DNA of 22,713 bases from JANQRV01 sp964533785 (GCA_964533785.1 CAZHNG010000076.1:1-22713); one strand, 5' to 3'; shown: positions 1-7,958, counted from the first letter of the stretch. The notes: a model not told the origin generated them from the sequence alone. Numbers and translations are program-made.

Positions 1-29
1 AGTCGCTGCCAACCCTTTTTATAAATCTT

Positions 30-53
30 GTCCGACTTCGTCGGACTTTTTTA
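30..53 (+). terminator. Rho-independent terminator at left edge
   Basis: GTCCGA (30-35) pairs perfectly with TCGGAC (41-46) around a 5-nt loop, and a T-rich tract follows (47-52). It would end a plus-strand transcript whose gene lies mostly or wholly left of the window. Confidence 0.75.
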
Positions 54-82
54 TTGCACAAACGATTGGTGAATTCCTCCAT

Positions 83-559
83 ATGTTAAAGAAAAGCAAG
101 GCTAATTTTCTATTCTTGTTAGAGATAACCTGGTGGGTAATTACTTTTTTTATCGTTGTAGCAATTTTGCTTCCTATCTATTTTGGTACCTTAGGTTACC
201 CTTTTTACCTTATTAATTCCTTGTACATTATCGTTTTGATAACCTTCACAAGGTATATCTTTCAATTAAAGCATACTTTTCTCGCCAAATCACAGTATCT
301 GAAACTTGGATTGGTTTTTCTAAGCCCTATTTTTATTTTCTTTTTGACACAAGAATTGAATACCTTTCAAACATTCCTGGATGAGCAAGGCCTTGAAGCT
401 ATTATCGGCAATGCCTCCTACAATTATCAATTAAGTATCATGAAATATATCTATAGTGAAATGATGCTCTTTGGTGTAGGTAGTATAATTAGTGCCGTAT
501 TATTCCCGCTTAGATTGATACTCTCGATTTGGAGAGTTCATAATGGGGTTGGAGTTTAA
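83..559 (+). CDS. Small multi-pass membrane protein, unknown function
   Basis: Predicted protein of 158 residues that I do not recognise. It has four strongly hydrophobic stretches at about residues 15-35, 40-60, 75-92 and 127-149, so it is very likely an inner-membrane protein. Short basic segments (KKSK at the N-terminus, LKHTF near 63) flank the helices. The first ATG is used; there is no Shine-Dalgarno sequence, as is usual in this phylum. It lies just after a terminator, so it probably has its own promoter. Its stop codon overlaps the stop of the convergent gene through a shared TTAA (556-559). No motif indicates a function. Confidence 0.6.
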   Translation: MLKKSKANFLFLLEITWWVITFFIVVAILLPIYFGTLGYPFYLINSLYIIVLITFTRYIFQLKHTFLAKSQYLKLGLVFLSPIFIFFLTQELNTFQTFLDEQGLEAIIGNASYNYQLSIMKYIYSEMMLFGVGSIISAVLFPLRLILSIWRVHNGVGV

Positions 560-1125
560 TTATTCTCCTGAAACTGTCTAAATCTCAAAGAGACCAAGCG
601 ATTATCCAATTCTTTTGAAGGCTCGTCAAATAAAAAATAAATAAATGCAGTTCCCTTACCTTCGCGATGCAGCGCTAACAGTTTGCATTGTTTGTAAAAT
701 GCAAACCTCGATTTTGGTTGGAAAATGAATACTTTGCCCCAATCAGCATTGAAATCCTTTTTAACAACTTCTGGATCAAGAGAAAGGCCGCTAATGATCT
801 CATTTATGTCGTTAGTTGCAAGGTGGGTGACTATTCTCATGGATGCTACATGAGGAGCAACACTTGATAAATCTTTTTGATCGAAGGGCCGAATGGCATA
901 CCTGATCTCTATTTTTTCTTTCCTCGAAAAAATGGCATAATCGTAATTTTCATATTTTGCCGAAACAGATGAAACGCGCCGTTCTTTATACTTACCTTCT
1001 AAAGGATATATAAAATCTAAATCAGCTTCCTGTAGAAGGATTTGAAAAGAGGGAGATAATTCAATTTGGCCATTAATTTGATAGAACGATACAAATGCGC
1101 AAATAAAAACCAGGTAGTATTTCAT
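556..1125 (-). CDS. Secreted hypothetical protein
   Basis: Predicted protein of 189 residues. The N-terminus (MKYYLVFICAFVSFYQINGQ) is a typical Sec signal peptide, with probable cleavage near the NGQ at 18-20, giving a mature periplasmic or exported protein of about 169 residues. There is no lipobox cysteine and no T9SS tail. The mature part is mixed alpha/beta in character with no motif I recognise. It lies 131 bp downstream of the anti-sigma gene on the same strand, so it could be in the sigma-factor transcript, although a small hairpin (1183-1201) lies between. It ends tail-to-tail with the membrane protein to its left. Confidence 0.65.
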   Translation of the reverse strand: MKYYLVFICAFVSFYQINGQIELSPSFQILLQEADLDFIYPLEGKYKERRVSSVSAKYENYDYAIFSRKEKIEIRYAIRPFDQKDLSSVAPHVASMRIVTHLATNDINEIISGLSLDPEVVKKDFNADWGKVFIFQPKSRFAFYKQCKLLALHREGKGTAFIYFLFDEPSKELDNRLVSLRFRQFQENN

Positions 1126-1182
1126 GATACCTCTTTATTATTAGGAGCGATGTCTTTCCACGCGATATAATACAACGATAAG

Positions 1183-1201
1183 CACTAAAATCTATTTAGT
1201 G
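1183..1201. repeat. Small intergenic hairpin between anti-sigma gene and secreted protein gene
   Basis: CACTAAA (1183-1189) pairs with TTTAGTG (1195-1201) around a 5-nt loop. There is no convincing T tract on the minus strand, so it is at best a weak terminator or an mRNA processing or stability structure. Confidence 0.4.
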
Positions 1202-1256
1202 TAGTAGTAAAATGACTATTGTTGGTCAAATTGTAATTTTCGCAGGACGAAAAAAG

Positions 1257-1499
1257 CTATGCAGTAACGGAAACTTTTATTTTTTCTTTAATCGATTCAA
1301 CGAGAGCAGGAGAGGGCTTGCGGCGGTGAATTTTACTCTTAATAAATTCGCGGAAAACTTTTTCTTGGCTTAGAATCTTAAAATAGGAAGGATTATTTTG
1401 AATCTCGCTTAGTAATTCTCTCGCCGCACTTTCATTGAGCTCATTATCTAAATACATCGTGACTTTTCTTACCAGTTCCTGATAATGCTGATCTCTCAT
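1257..1499 (-). CDS. Small anti-sigma factor (RsrA-like, zinc ligands missing)
   Basis: Protein of 80 residues encoded 18 bp after the ECF sigma factor gene, the usual place for a cognate anti-sigma factor. The central part (YLDNELNESAARELLSEIQ, about 16-34) matches the helix of small RsrA/ZAS-type anti-sigma factors, whose pattern is YEFLDGE followed by a paired-cysteine segment. Here that segment reads NNPSYFK and the whole protein contains no cysteine, so zinc-dependent redox sensing of the RsrA kind is unlikely. The basic stretch KSKIHRRK (54-61) leads into a C-terminal helix. It is predicted to be soluble, with no membrane helix. The role is inferred from position and weak pattern similarity; it could also be a sigma-associated protein of other function. 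Confidence 0.7.
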   Translation of the reverse strand: MRDQHYQELVRKVTMYLDNELNESAARELLSEIQNNPSYFKILSQEKVFREFIKSKIHRRKPSPALVESIKEKIKVSVTA

Positions 1500-1517
1500 G
1501 GCAAATTAATTTTTCTG

Positions 1518-2105
1518 TTAAAATTTTTTGTTTCTCTTATCTTCATACCCCAAGGAGTTGGCATACTCGTATAGTTTTTCCTTAAGCATATTTCTTGCCC
1601 GGTGTAAACGAGAACGAACGGTACCAATTGGGATGTCTACAATTTTAGAAATCTCTTCGTAAGTAAATCCTTCAATATCGCATAGTAGGATAACGACCCG
1701 AAAGTCCACTGGTAAAGAATTTATGGCAGTGGTAACTTCGTCTCCCATCATGTGTTGAAACATTTCTTCTCTCAGGTCAGAGTAACCGGAATAGCTACTA
1801 TCTTCTTCATCATGAAAACTAGCGATTTCTTCGAAGTCAACTTTGGTAGGTTGTTTGGTCTTTCGACGATATTGATTAATGAAGGCATTTTTTAATATTT
1901 TAAAAAGCCATGCTTTAGCATTTGTGCCTTCAATGTATTTGTCAATAAAACGATAAGCTTTTAAATAAGTTTCCTGAACGAGGTCATTCGCATCTTCCTC
2001 ATTATAAGTAAGATGGTAGGCAAAGGTATACAAAGCGTCAATCTCGGGAAGGAATTCTTCCTCAAAGACCCGGTTATAATGCTGTGTTTTATTTTCTTCT
2101 GTCAT
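1518..2105 (-). CDS. ECF-type RNA polymerase sigma factor (sigma-70 family)
   Basis: Group 4 sigma factor that directs RNA polymerase to a stress- or envelope-responsive regulon. I chose the ATG at 2105, giving 195 residues beginning MTEENK. The frame is open to an ATG at 2162, but the extra 19 residues are not family-like. Region 2 spans about 20-85, with DLVQETYLKAYRFIDKY (core binding and -10 recognition) and WLFKILKNAFINQYRRK. An acidic linker (98-112) follows. Region 4 spans about 125-180, with a helix-turn-helix in GFTYEEISKIVDIPIGTVRS and the RLHRARNML tail. The next gene is a probable anti-sigma factor, so activity is likely controlled by sequestration. The target promoters cannot be read from this window. 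Confidence 0.93.
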   Translation of the reverse strand: MTEENKTQHYNRVFEEEFLPEIDALYTFAYHLTYNEEDANDLVQETYLKAYRFIDKYIEGTNAKAWLFKILKNAFINQYRRKTKQPTKVDFEEIASFHDEEDSSYSGYSDLREEMFQHMMGDEVTTAINSLPVDFRVVILLCDIEGFTYEEISKIVDIPIGTVRSRLHRARNMLKEKLYEYANSLGYEDKRNKKF

Positions 2106-2419
2106 TACCATATAAATATACAACAATTTATAATAGCATAATAAAGTGTTAGTCGCCTTCAAACGCTATTGACGCTGTATAACCACTAAGTTCAATTGGA
2201 ATAAGTATTGGGGATAATTTTATCGCTTTTTAGCAATTACATAACTTTTCTTCGAAAGGAATAGTTCCAGAAAAATCAAAAAATGTAAAACCATTTTTGC
2301 AGGAGGCAATTTTAATTCAAAACGAACATTACTAAAAAATATTTGTCATCCAACCCAACCATTGTATTTGAAAATTCATTCGTATTGGTTATATTAAATG
2401 TAATTTAAAAACTCGAAGA

Positions 2420-3568
2420 ATGAAAAGGTTACTCTCGCATATGCTTGCTGGGGCAATAGGTGGAGGATTAGTAGTGTTTTCACAATTTTATTTTCAGGAA
2501 GCGATTTATCCAAATCCTCAAAATCAATTTGCAAAAAGCGTCAGCCATATCAATGTATCTCCGTCCTCGGTCACTCCTCTGAGGTTTACACACGCGGCAG
2601 CAATGGCAATGCCCGCTGTTGTACACATTTCAGCTTTTGAACAGCCAGGAAGAGTCGCTGATGATGAAAACCGTGATATTTTTGATTTTTTCCTGAATGA
2701 AGACTATTTCTCTAATCCTTTTAAAAGTAAAAAACCCAGAAAGGGATCTGGGTCAGGTGTTATTTATTCTAGTGACGGCTATATCATTACCAATAAACAC
2801 GTAGTGGATTTCGCAGCCCGGATTAAAGTGACCCTTTTTGATAACCGCACTTTTGACGCTGAAATTATCGGAGTCGATGATCCATCCGACCTGGCTGTTT
2901 TGAAAATTGACGCGCAAGAATTACCTACGCTTCAAATCGCGAATTCTTCGCAAGCGCAGGTAGGTGAATGGGTTTTGGCCGTAGGAAATCCTTTCGATCT
3001 TACTTCAACGGTCACTGCTGGAATTATTAGCGCCAAGGGGAGAAGCATCAATGTGTTTAAAGAGCATTCTTCCATTGAAACTTTTATCCAGACCGATGCG
3101 GCGGTAAACCCTGGAAACAGCGGAGGAGCCCTGGTGAATGTTGAAGGTCATTTGCTTGGCATAAACACGGCTATTGCTACCCACAATGGAGTTTTTTCCG
3201 GCTATTCTTTTGCTATTCCAGTAGATTTAGTCATTAGAATCGTTGATGACATCATCGAGTATGGAAGTTATCAAAGAGGATATTTGGGGGTTCATATTTA
3301 TGAACTGGAAGGAGAAAATGTAAAAGAGCTGGGAATAAGATCTACTCAAGGCGTGGTGATAGAAACGGTAACAGAAGGTGGTGCCGCAGCACTTGCAGGC
3401 CTCTTACCTAATGATGTCATTGTGAAGGTAAATGGTAAAAAAATTCGTGGAATTCCCGATCTACAGGAAGTAGTCGGTACTGCAAAAGTAGGCGAAAAGT
3501 TATCCATAACAGTTGATCGGAAAGGAAATTATTATGAAGTTGCGGTGGTACTTAAACCTGAAGGATAA
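2420..3568 (+). CDS. htrA: HtrA/Deg family periplasmic serine protease
   Basis: Protein of 382 residues that degrades, and may chaperone, misfolded envelope proteins. A short basic N-terminus and a hydrophobic segment (about 4-24) form a signal peptide or membrane anchor. The chymotrypsin-like domain spans about 55-285 and has a complete triad: His127 in TNKHVV, Asp157 in DPSDLAVLKI and Ser234 in GNSGGAL. One PDZ domain follows (about 288-378, with GYLGV and NDVIVKVNGKKI). DegP has two PDZ domains; a single one fits the DegS-like or short HtrA architecture common in Bacteroidota. The acidic and aromatic insert at 81-105 sits where the LA loop would be. The gene stands alone, with a strong terminator downstream and a divergently transcribed sigma factor upstream, an arrangement suggestive of envelope stress control (inference). 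Confidence 0.95.
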   Translation: MKRLLSHMLAGAIGGGLVVFSQFYFQEAIYPNPQNQFAKSVSHINVSPSSVTPLRFTHAAAMAMPAVVHISAFEQPGRVADDENRDIFDFFLNEDYFSNPFKSKKPRKGSGSGVIYSSDGYIITNKHVVDFAARIKVTLFDNRTFDAEIIGVDDPSDLAVLKIDAQELPTLQIANSSQAQVGEWVLAVGNPFDLTSTVTAGIISAKGRSINVFKEHSSIETFIQTDAAVNPGNSGGALVNVEGHLLGINTAIATHNGVFSGYSFAIPVDLVIRIVDDIIEYGSYQRGYLGVHIYELEGENVKELGIRSTQGVVIETVTEGGAAALAGLLPNDVIVKVNGKKIRGIPDLQEVVGTAKVGEKLSITVDRKGNYYEVAVVLKPEG

Positions 3569-3686
3569 TTTCAGTCAATCTTTTAAGATTTTATTAACAA
3601 GTAAACTGAAACAAAAAGAATTTAAATGCAGTTTATAGCTGTATAAAAGACTTGTTTAAAGTTGGTTTTTCGTTTTGTTTTGATGT

Positions 3687-3718
3687 GTCTGCCTCACCTA
3701 ATGAGGCAGACTTTTTTT
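3687..3718 (+). terminator. Rho-independent terminator of the HtrA gene
   Basis: A perfect 10-bp stem, GTCTGCCTCA (3687-3696) with TGAGGCAGAC (3702-3711), has a 5-nt loop and is followed by seven T residues (3712-3718). The T tract overlaps the last codon of the convergent transglycosylase gene. The minus-strand side has no T tract, so it acts in the plus direction. Confidence 0.92.
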
Positions 3719-4649
3719 ATTCTGGCAATTGGATCTGATAAGTTTTCCGGTGGGGGTTAGAGAGTTGATGGGTTAATAACCAGGGGTTATACACTTTTAA
3801 TGTACGATAGGAAATACCGTTCTTTTTGGCAAAATCCCCAAGGTTATTGATCGGACCATCTACTTCAACCACTCTTATGTTCTTTTGTGGTTGATATCTT
3901 TCATTTTCAGGGATGTAAAAACCATAATCTTCCGGGTGGGTAAGTATTTCTTTCAGGGCAATAATTCGAAATAAATACCTGTTTGTTTCTGCACTTAAAT
4001 TTAAATCATAGTAAGATTCTGCCTTTTGATCATTCAAAGCCCTGCTCAACTTGGTACTGCCCATATTGTATGCTGCAGCCGCCAAAGTCCAGTTTCCGTA
4101 TTTTCTATTGTATTCTTTAAGGTATTTACAGGCTGCCAATGTAGCCTTTTCTATATGGAAACGTTCATCTACCTCATTGTTAATTTCCAAACCATAATGC
4201 TGGCCGATACTTTTTAGAAATTGCCACACACCTTTTGCCCCTGCAGGCGAGGTTTCGTTTCTTAAATTACTTTCTGCAACCGCTAGATATTTAAAATCGT
4301 CGGGAACACCTTGTTCAGCCAATATTTTCTCAATAACTGGAAAATATCGGTGGGCGCTTTTAATATTAAGTACTGTGCTGGAATGCCAATAGGAGTTGAC
4401 AAGTAATTCACGGTCAAGTCTTTCAAACACATCACTATTCTCAACCGGAACTTTTTCTCCCGCAAAAGTATACTTTTTGTTGTGATCTATCCCTTTGATG
4501 ATTTGAGGTAACCGGTCTTCGTCAACTCCGGAAGGCCGCTCAACCGCAACGGGTTCGTTCCTCGAATGAGAAGAGAAAACCATAACCCCCAAAATGCTGG
4601 TCAATACAATAGCATACCATTTTAGAATCTTATCAATGCCTAACTTCAT
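3717..4649 (-). CDS. Lytic murein transglycosylase (SLT domain, LysM-like C-terminus)
   Basis: Cleaves peptidoglycan glycan strands non-hydrolytically, forming 1,6-anhydromuramic ends. The ATG at 4649 (MKLGIDK) gives 310 residues; the longer frame to 4718 adds 23 unlikely residues. A signal anchor lies at about 8-26. The SLT (GH23) domain spans about 95-235, with the catalytic Glu126 in AVAESNLR, the SPAGAKGVWQF motif (134-144) and AAAYNMGS (191-198), which together are diagnostic of MltD/Slt-type enzymes. Residues 257-310 resemble one LysM peptidoglycan-binding repeat (VVEVDGPINNLGDFAKKNG, then LKVYNPWL). It is the last gene of the scpB/DUF2480 cluster, 103 bp downstream of DUF2480. The protein is most like MltD with a single terminal LysM. 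Confidence 0.9.
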   Translation of the reverse strand: MKLGIDKILKWYAIVLTSILGVMVFSSHSRNEPVAVERPSGVDEDRLPQIIKGIDHNKKYTFAGEKVPVENSDVFERLDRELLVNSYWHSSTVLNIKSAHRYFPVIEKILAEQGVPDDFKYLAVAESNLRNETSPAGAKGVWQFLKSIGQHYGLEINNEVDERFHIEKATLAACKYLKEYNRKYGNWTLAAAAYNMGSTKLSRALNDQKAESYYDLNLSAETNRYLFRIIALKEILTHPEDYGFYIPENERYQPQKNIRVVEVDGPINNLGDFAKKNGISYRTLKVYNPWLLTHQLSNPHRKTYQIQLPE

Positions 4650-4752
4650 CTCAGTTCGCTTTTTGGTAAATATAAGGAAATAGTAGCAAGAATGACTTAC
4701 TAAATTACATAATACCAAAAAAAATTTAGGATTATTAGGTTAAAACAAACAA

Positions 4753-5259
4753 TTATTGTTTGGGCTTTTTGTAGATGGGAACAGTTGAGCAAGGTTCACC
4801 GTACATAATGCTCTTGGCCAATGGTTGCAACCATTTGGTCAATTCTAGATAAGCAGCTGCAGGTACTGGTTTTTCACTACACCCCTTAATTACAATTTTT
4901 TGATCCTGAAAATTAGATGGATCTAGGTCTGCAATAATTTTTTTGTAGTGAGCTTTCAAAAATTCAGGTTCGCTACCCAGGAAAATATCAGAAGCAAAAG
5001 GAGCTGCTTTAGAAGCTGCTAACATATAAGCCCATACGGGAATAATGGCATCAGTGGAGCAAAAAACCAAGAGAACCTTACTTTGGTATTGAGTCCAATC
5101 GTGGGCTTTAATACCTTGGCGAAACTCTTTTTCTTTGAGGACTAAGCCTTTGAAAAGAAAATCTTTTAAATCAAACCTAGCGATTTGATCTTTTGGGTAA
5201 AAATCCTCCAGGTTAATAGTTATTAATCCACTTTTGGCTACTCTGTTAACTAATGTCAT
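4753..5259 (-). CDS. DUF2480 family protein
   Basis: Conserved Bacteroidota protein of unknown function. Starting at the ATG at 5259 gives 168 residues beginning MTLVNRVAKSGLITINLEDF, which is the usual start of the family; the frame continues to 5310, but the extra 17 residues lie inside scpB. It overlaps the 3' end of scpB by 14 bp, suggesting translational coupling. It is soluble, with no signal peptide. Three cysteines sit in conserved-looking motifs: C67 in VFCSTD, C127 in KGCSEKPVP and C157 in GEPCSTVP. They could be metal or thiol ligands, but that is a guess. The linkage to scpB gives only a weak hint about its role. Confidence 0.85.
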   Translation of the reverse strand: MTLVNRVAKSGLITINLEDFYPKDQIARFDLKDFLFKGLVLKEKEFRQGIKAHDWTQYQSKVLLVFCSTDAIIPVWAYMLAASKAAPFASDIFLGSEPEFLKAHYKKIIADLDPSNFQDQKIVIKGCSEKPVPAAAYLELTKWLQPLAKSIMYGEPCSTVPIYKKPKQ

Positions 5260-5851
5260 GATTGTTAGGTTGCTGCTCAATATTTTCTTCAATCGGGGCT
5301 TGTTCCCCAATGGCGTTTTCTTGTTCTGTGAAATCTTTTAATTTAGGCAGATCTTTAAGGCTTTTGAGGCCAAAGTAATCCATAAATTTATCACTTGTTC
5401 CGTATAATAAAGGTCTTCCGGGACTATCACTTCTACCTATAATAGCAACAAGTTCTTTTTCCAATAGTTTTTGAATAGTGTAATCACAGTTTACACCCCG
5501 GATCTTTTCGATATCCATTTTTGTGGTAGGTTGCCGGTATGCAATGATTGACAGCGTTTCCAGAGCAGCTTTGGAAAGCCGTTTTTGGGAATTGAGTTTG
5601 AGTAGTTGACCAATAATATCATGATAAGCTCCTTTGGTACAAAATTGGTAGCCGTTGGAAACCTCAATGATTTCGAGAGCAAAATGATCATCACTATATC
5701 TTTGCTGTAGCGATTCAATACAATCCAAAATGGTTTGTTCTTTGAATGTTGTTTCAAAATGAGTTTCGAGGCAGGATCTAATTTCTTTTAGAGTAATAGG
5801 GCTTTCTGCTGTGAAGATGAGGCTTTCTATATTTTGTGTCAGATATTCCAA
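5246..5851 (-). CDS. scpB: SMC-Scp complex subunit ScpB
   Basis: Segregation and condensation protein B, partner of SMC and ScpA in chromosome condensation. The protein has 201 residues. Two winged-helix domains are expected at about 5-75 and 92-155; the most diagnostic part is LSKAALETLSIIAYRQPTTKMDIEKIRGVN (about residues 92-121), followed by LLEKELVAIIGRSDSPGRPLLYGTSDKF. The C-terminal 30 residues are acidic and Gln-rich and probably disordered. The start is TTG at 5851: there is no in-frame ATG upstream before a TAG, and this start matches the family N-terminus. It is the second gene of the probable operon that begins at 6775; scpA is not in the window. Confidence 0.95.
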   Translation of the reverse strand: MEYLTQNIESLIFTAESPITLKEIRSCLETHFETTFKEQTILDCIESLQQRYSDDHFALEIIEVSNGYQFCTKGAYHDIIGQLLKLNSQKRLSKAALETLSIIAYRQPTTKMDIEKIRGVNCDYTIQKLLEKELVAIIGRSDSPGRPLLYGTSDKFMDYFGLKSLKDLPKLKDFTEQENAIGEQAPIEENIEQQPNNHDIS

Positions 5852-5896
5852 TTTTTTCCTGTAAATCTAACAAAATCCAATGAAGCATCCTTGAAA

Positions 5897-6775
5897 TTAC
5901 CAACATCTTTCCGCCATCATATTTTTAAAAGGAACATCACGCACCAGTCTTTTGTAAGATAGGTTGTTATGCACCGTATTTTTCTCTGGTGACAGATCTT
6001 GGAAGTAAAAATCGGCGAGAGCCTCTAAACCTTTAAGCTGATATCCGATCTCGATCATACAATTTACTTTAGATGTGGAGAATTCCGGATGAATTTCCTG
6101 ATGCTTTTCATAAGCTCTTAAAAAATAAGTTTGAATTTGTTTCTTAGTGGGAGCGTCGAGGTGGAGGCTATTCTGATTAGGAGCGGCTAAAGCATAGGAA
6201 ATGGCAAATTCATCACCAATTTCAATGGGCATTAAATTGTAGTGAGGCGATTCAGACAAATCCATAGAGCCAGAATAAACCTTTTTATTGACCTCAAAAT
6301 CATAATATATTTTATCGGATGTAACCTGGGTGACTACACCGGTAACTTGTTGAGATTTAATATTAGGAAACAAGCCGGCGTGGTATTGAAGTTGGTTTTG
6401 TTCTTCCGGTTGGTGGTTATAGATCATTAAACTGGTAAAGGAAATTACACATAACGCCATGGCGCTAAAGAATGCAATAGATTGTTTCCAATGTTTTTTG
6501 GCAAGTGCTTTCCTTTGCCGGTTGCGAGGGGTATCCGTTGTATGATCAATTGAGAGATCGTAATAAAATTTATCCCCCCTTCGTTCTAATTTCACTATGC
6601 AAAGGTCTTCTCCCAAGAAGAAGGTGTAGTCCTTTGAATCTAATACGCTAAAATCAATCAAAAGTACTTTTAGGTTACAATAGATCAATACATGTCCTGT
6701 CCTGGGGCCATGAAAAATGCCGACATTGTACCTTTGTCCTTGGTCGCTTAAGTATGTCCAATTAAATTGAGCCAA
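5897..6775 (-). CDS. Single-pass membrane protein with N-terminal beta-rich domain, unknown function
   Basis: Protein of 292 residues, not firmly recognised. Residues 1-80 are beta-rich (RYNVGIFHGPRTGHVLIYCN, then FFLGEDLCIVKLERRGDKFYYDL) and loosely recall FAIM1-like beta-sandwich domains; this is only an impression. A basic linker (about 83-94) precedes one transmembrane helix at about 97-118, so the N-terminus is probably cytoplasmic and the C-terminal 170 residues periplasmic. The C-terminal part begins with a beta-rich stretch (VTGVVTQVTSDKIYYDFEVNKKVYSG) and ends with a helical segment. The start is TTG: the frame is open upstream to a TAG at 6860-6862 but holds no ATG or GTG. It lies 45 bp upstream of scpB on the same strand and is probably co-transcribed with it. 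Confidence 0.75.
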   Translation of the reverse strand: MAQFNWTYLSDQGQRYNVGIFHGPRTGHVLIYCNLKVLLIDFSVLDSKDYTFFLGEDLCIVKLERRGDKFYYDLSIDHTTDTPRNRQRKALAKKHWKQSIAFFSAMALCVISFTSLMIYNHQPEEQNQLQYHAGLFPNIKSQQVTGVVTQVTSDKIYYDFEVNKKVYSGSMDLSESPHYNLMPIEIGDEFAISYALAAPNQNSLHLDAPTKKQIQTYFLRAYEKHQEIHPEFSTSKVNCMIEIGYQLKGLEALADFYFQDLSPEKNTVHNNLSYKRLVRDVPFKNMMAERCW

Positions 6776-6975
6776 AGCAGTAACTTTGTTGGTTAAAAAT
6801 CTTTGGGAATTTCTTTGCTTGATGATCCAGTAAAACCAAACGAATCGCTCAGTTTTGTACTAAGGCGTTGATAAGTAAATGTTGAGGGGCGTAGTTAGTT
6901 AGCTAAATAATTTTTAATATAAGATTGTTTAGCTGAAATATCTAATTGAAATGAAATTTTAACAATTTTTAAAAG

Positions 6976-7566
6976 ATGATATACGAATTTGAAGGCTACC
7001 GGCCTGTAATTGATGAATCGTCCTTTGTTCATCCCCAGGCAGTGGTAACCGGGAATGTAATAATAGGGCGGAAAGTGTATATTGGTCCTGGTGCCGCTAT
7101 TCGGGGCGACTGGGGTCAAATTATCATTGAAGATGGTTGTAACGTTCAGGAGAGTTGTACGATTCATATGTTTCCAGGAACGACCACTATCCTCCGGAAA
7201 GATGCTCACATTGGTCATGGAGCTGTGATTCACGGTGCAACAATAGGTGAAAATGTTTTGGTAGGAATGAATGCCGTGATCATGGATGAGGCTGAAATCG
7301 GTGAAGGATCAATTGTTGGAGCATTGACTTTCGTAAAAACGGGGGATATTTTCCCGCCGCGAAGTCTTATCGTAGGCAGCCCTGGAAAAAAAATCAGAAC
7401 AGTAAGCGATGAAATGGTAGAATGGAAATCGAAAGGTACGCAATTGTATCAGCAACTACCCGCGCAATGCCGTCAAAGTCTGAAACCTTGTGAACCCCTC
7501 AGGCAGGTACCTGAAGAACGTATATCGCAAAAAAAGGTGTATGAAATCTGGAAGAAGAGTGAATAA
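6976..7566 (+). CDS. PaaY-type hexapeptide transferase / gamma-carbonic anhydrase family protein
   Basis: Protein of 196 residues with a left-handed beta-helix from about 10 to 135 (repeated [IV]-G-x-x patterns) and a C-terminal helix. The three histidines expected to bind zinc in gamma-carbonic anhydrases are present: H64 (CTIHMFPG), H81 (HIGHGA) and H86 (VIHGAT), with the 5-residue spacing between the last two that the family shows. The C-terminus (EMVEWKSKGTQLYQQL, then CEPLRQV) matches the PaaY branch, a thioesterase-like helper of phenylacetate catabolism, rather than short YrdA-type proteins. No other paa genes are nearby, so the substrate is uncertain. It starts at an ATG divergent from the 6775 gene. 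Confidence 0.88.
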   Translation: MIYEFEGYRPVIDESSFVHPQAVVTGNVIIGRKVYIGPGAAIRGDWGQIIIEDGCNVQESCTIHMFPGTTTILRKDAHIGHGAVIHGATIGENVLVGMNAVIMDEAEIGEGSIVGALTFVKTGDIFPPRSLIVGSPGKKIRTVSDEMVEWKSKGTQLYQQLPAQCRQSLKPCEPLRQVPEERISQKKVYEIWKKSE

Positions 7567-7569
7567 ATT

Positions 7570-7600
7570 TTTGTGTGGGAAATAATAAATTGTATTTTTG
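7570..7600 (+). promoter_or_regulatory. Bacteroidota-type promoter for L31
   Basis: The -33 box TTTG (7570-7573), a 19-nt spacer and the -7 box TATTTTTG (7593-7600) match the TTTG/TAnnTTTG consensus recognised by the primary sigma factor of this phylum. Transcription would begin near 7606, about 20 nt before the L31 start codon. Confidence 0.75.
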
Positions 7601-7627
7601 CAGCTCGAATAAAAAAGGTTAAGCGAA

Positions 7628-7888
7628 ATGAAAAAGGAAATACATCCGGAGAATTACAGAATGGTAGTTTTCAAAGATATATCAGTAGATGAATCATTCT
7701 TGACAAGATCTTGTGCTCCTTCAAGAGAAACGATCGTTTGGGAAGATGGAAATGAATACCCTCTAGTAAAGATGGAAATTTCAAGTTATTCTCATCCATT
7801 TTTCACAGGCAAGATGAAGTTTGTCGATACCGCCGGTAGAATCGATAAATTCAACAAGAAATTTGCAAAATTCAAAAAGAAAAGCTGA
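7628..7888 (+). CDS. rpmE2: 50S ribosomal protein L31 type B
   Basis: Protein of 86 residues in the large ribosomal subunit, positioned at the intersubunit bridge region. The MKKEIHPENYRMVVFKDIS start, the SYSHPFFTGK motif (53-61) and the basic FNKKFAKFKKKS tail identify L31. It is the type B form: the CxxC zinc pair of type A is absent and only one cysteine (C29) remains, so it does not bind zinc. In many bacteria type B is the zinc-starvation paralogue, but in Bacteroidota it is often the only L31. Its own promoter and terminator frame it as a single-gene unit. Confidence 0.96.
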   Translation: MKKEIHPENYRMVVFKDISVDESFLTRSCAPSRETIVWEDGNEYPLVKMEISSYSHPFFTGKMKFVDTAGRIDKFNKKFAKFKKKS

Positions 7889-7920
7889 TCGTTTTTGCTT
7901 TGAAATCGTAAAAAGAACGA

Positions 7921-7958
7921 AAAAATCCCACCTTGTCTATACAAGCTGGGATTTTTTT
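7921..7958 (+). terminator. Terminator after L31
   Basis: AATCCCA pairs with TGGGATT (7924-7930 with 7947-7953), and after one mismatch CTTGT (7932-7936) pairs with ACAAG (7941-7945) around a CTAT loop. A run of seven T residues (7952-7958) finishes it, partly pairing with the A run at 7921-7925. Confidence 0.88.

Noticed and set aside
1..11. Possible 3' end of a tRNA (ends in GCCA, followed by a terminator)
   Set aside because: Only 11 bases are inside the window; no T-arm or acceptor partner can be seen, so no RNA gene can be claimed.
6895..7233. 112-codon minus-strand frame over the PaaY-like gene
   Set aside because: Overlaps the strongly conserved beta-helix coding region on the other strand; composition not protein-like.
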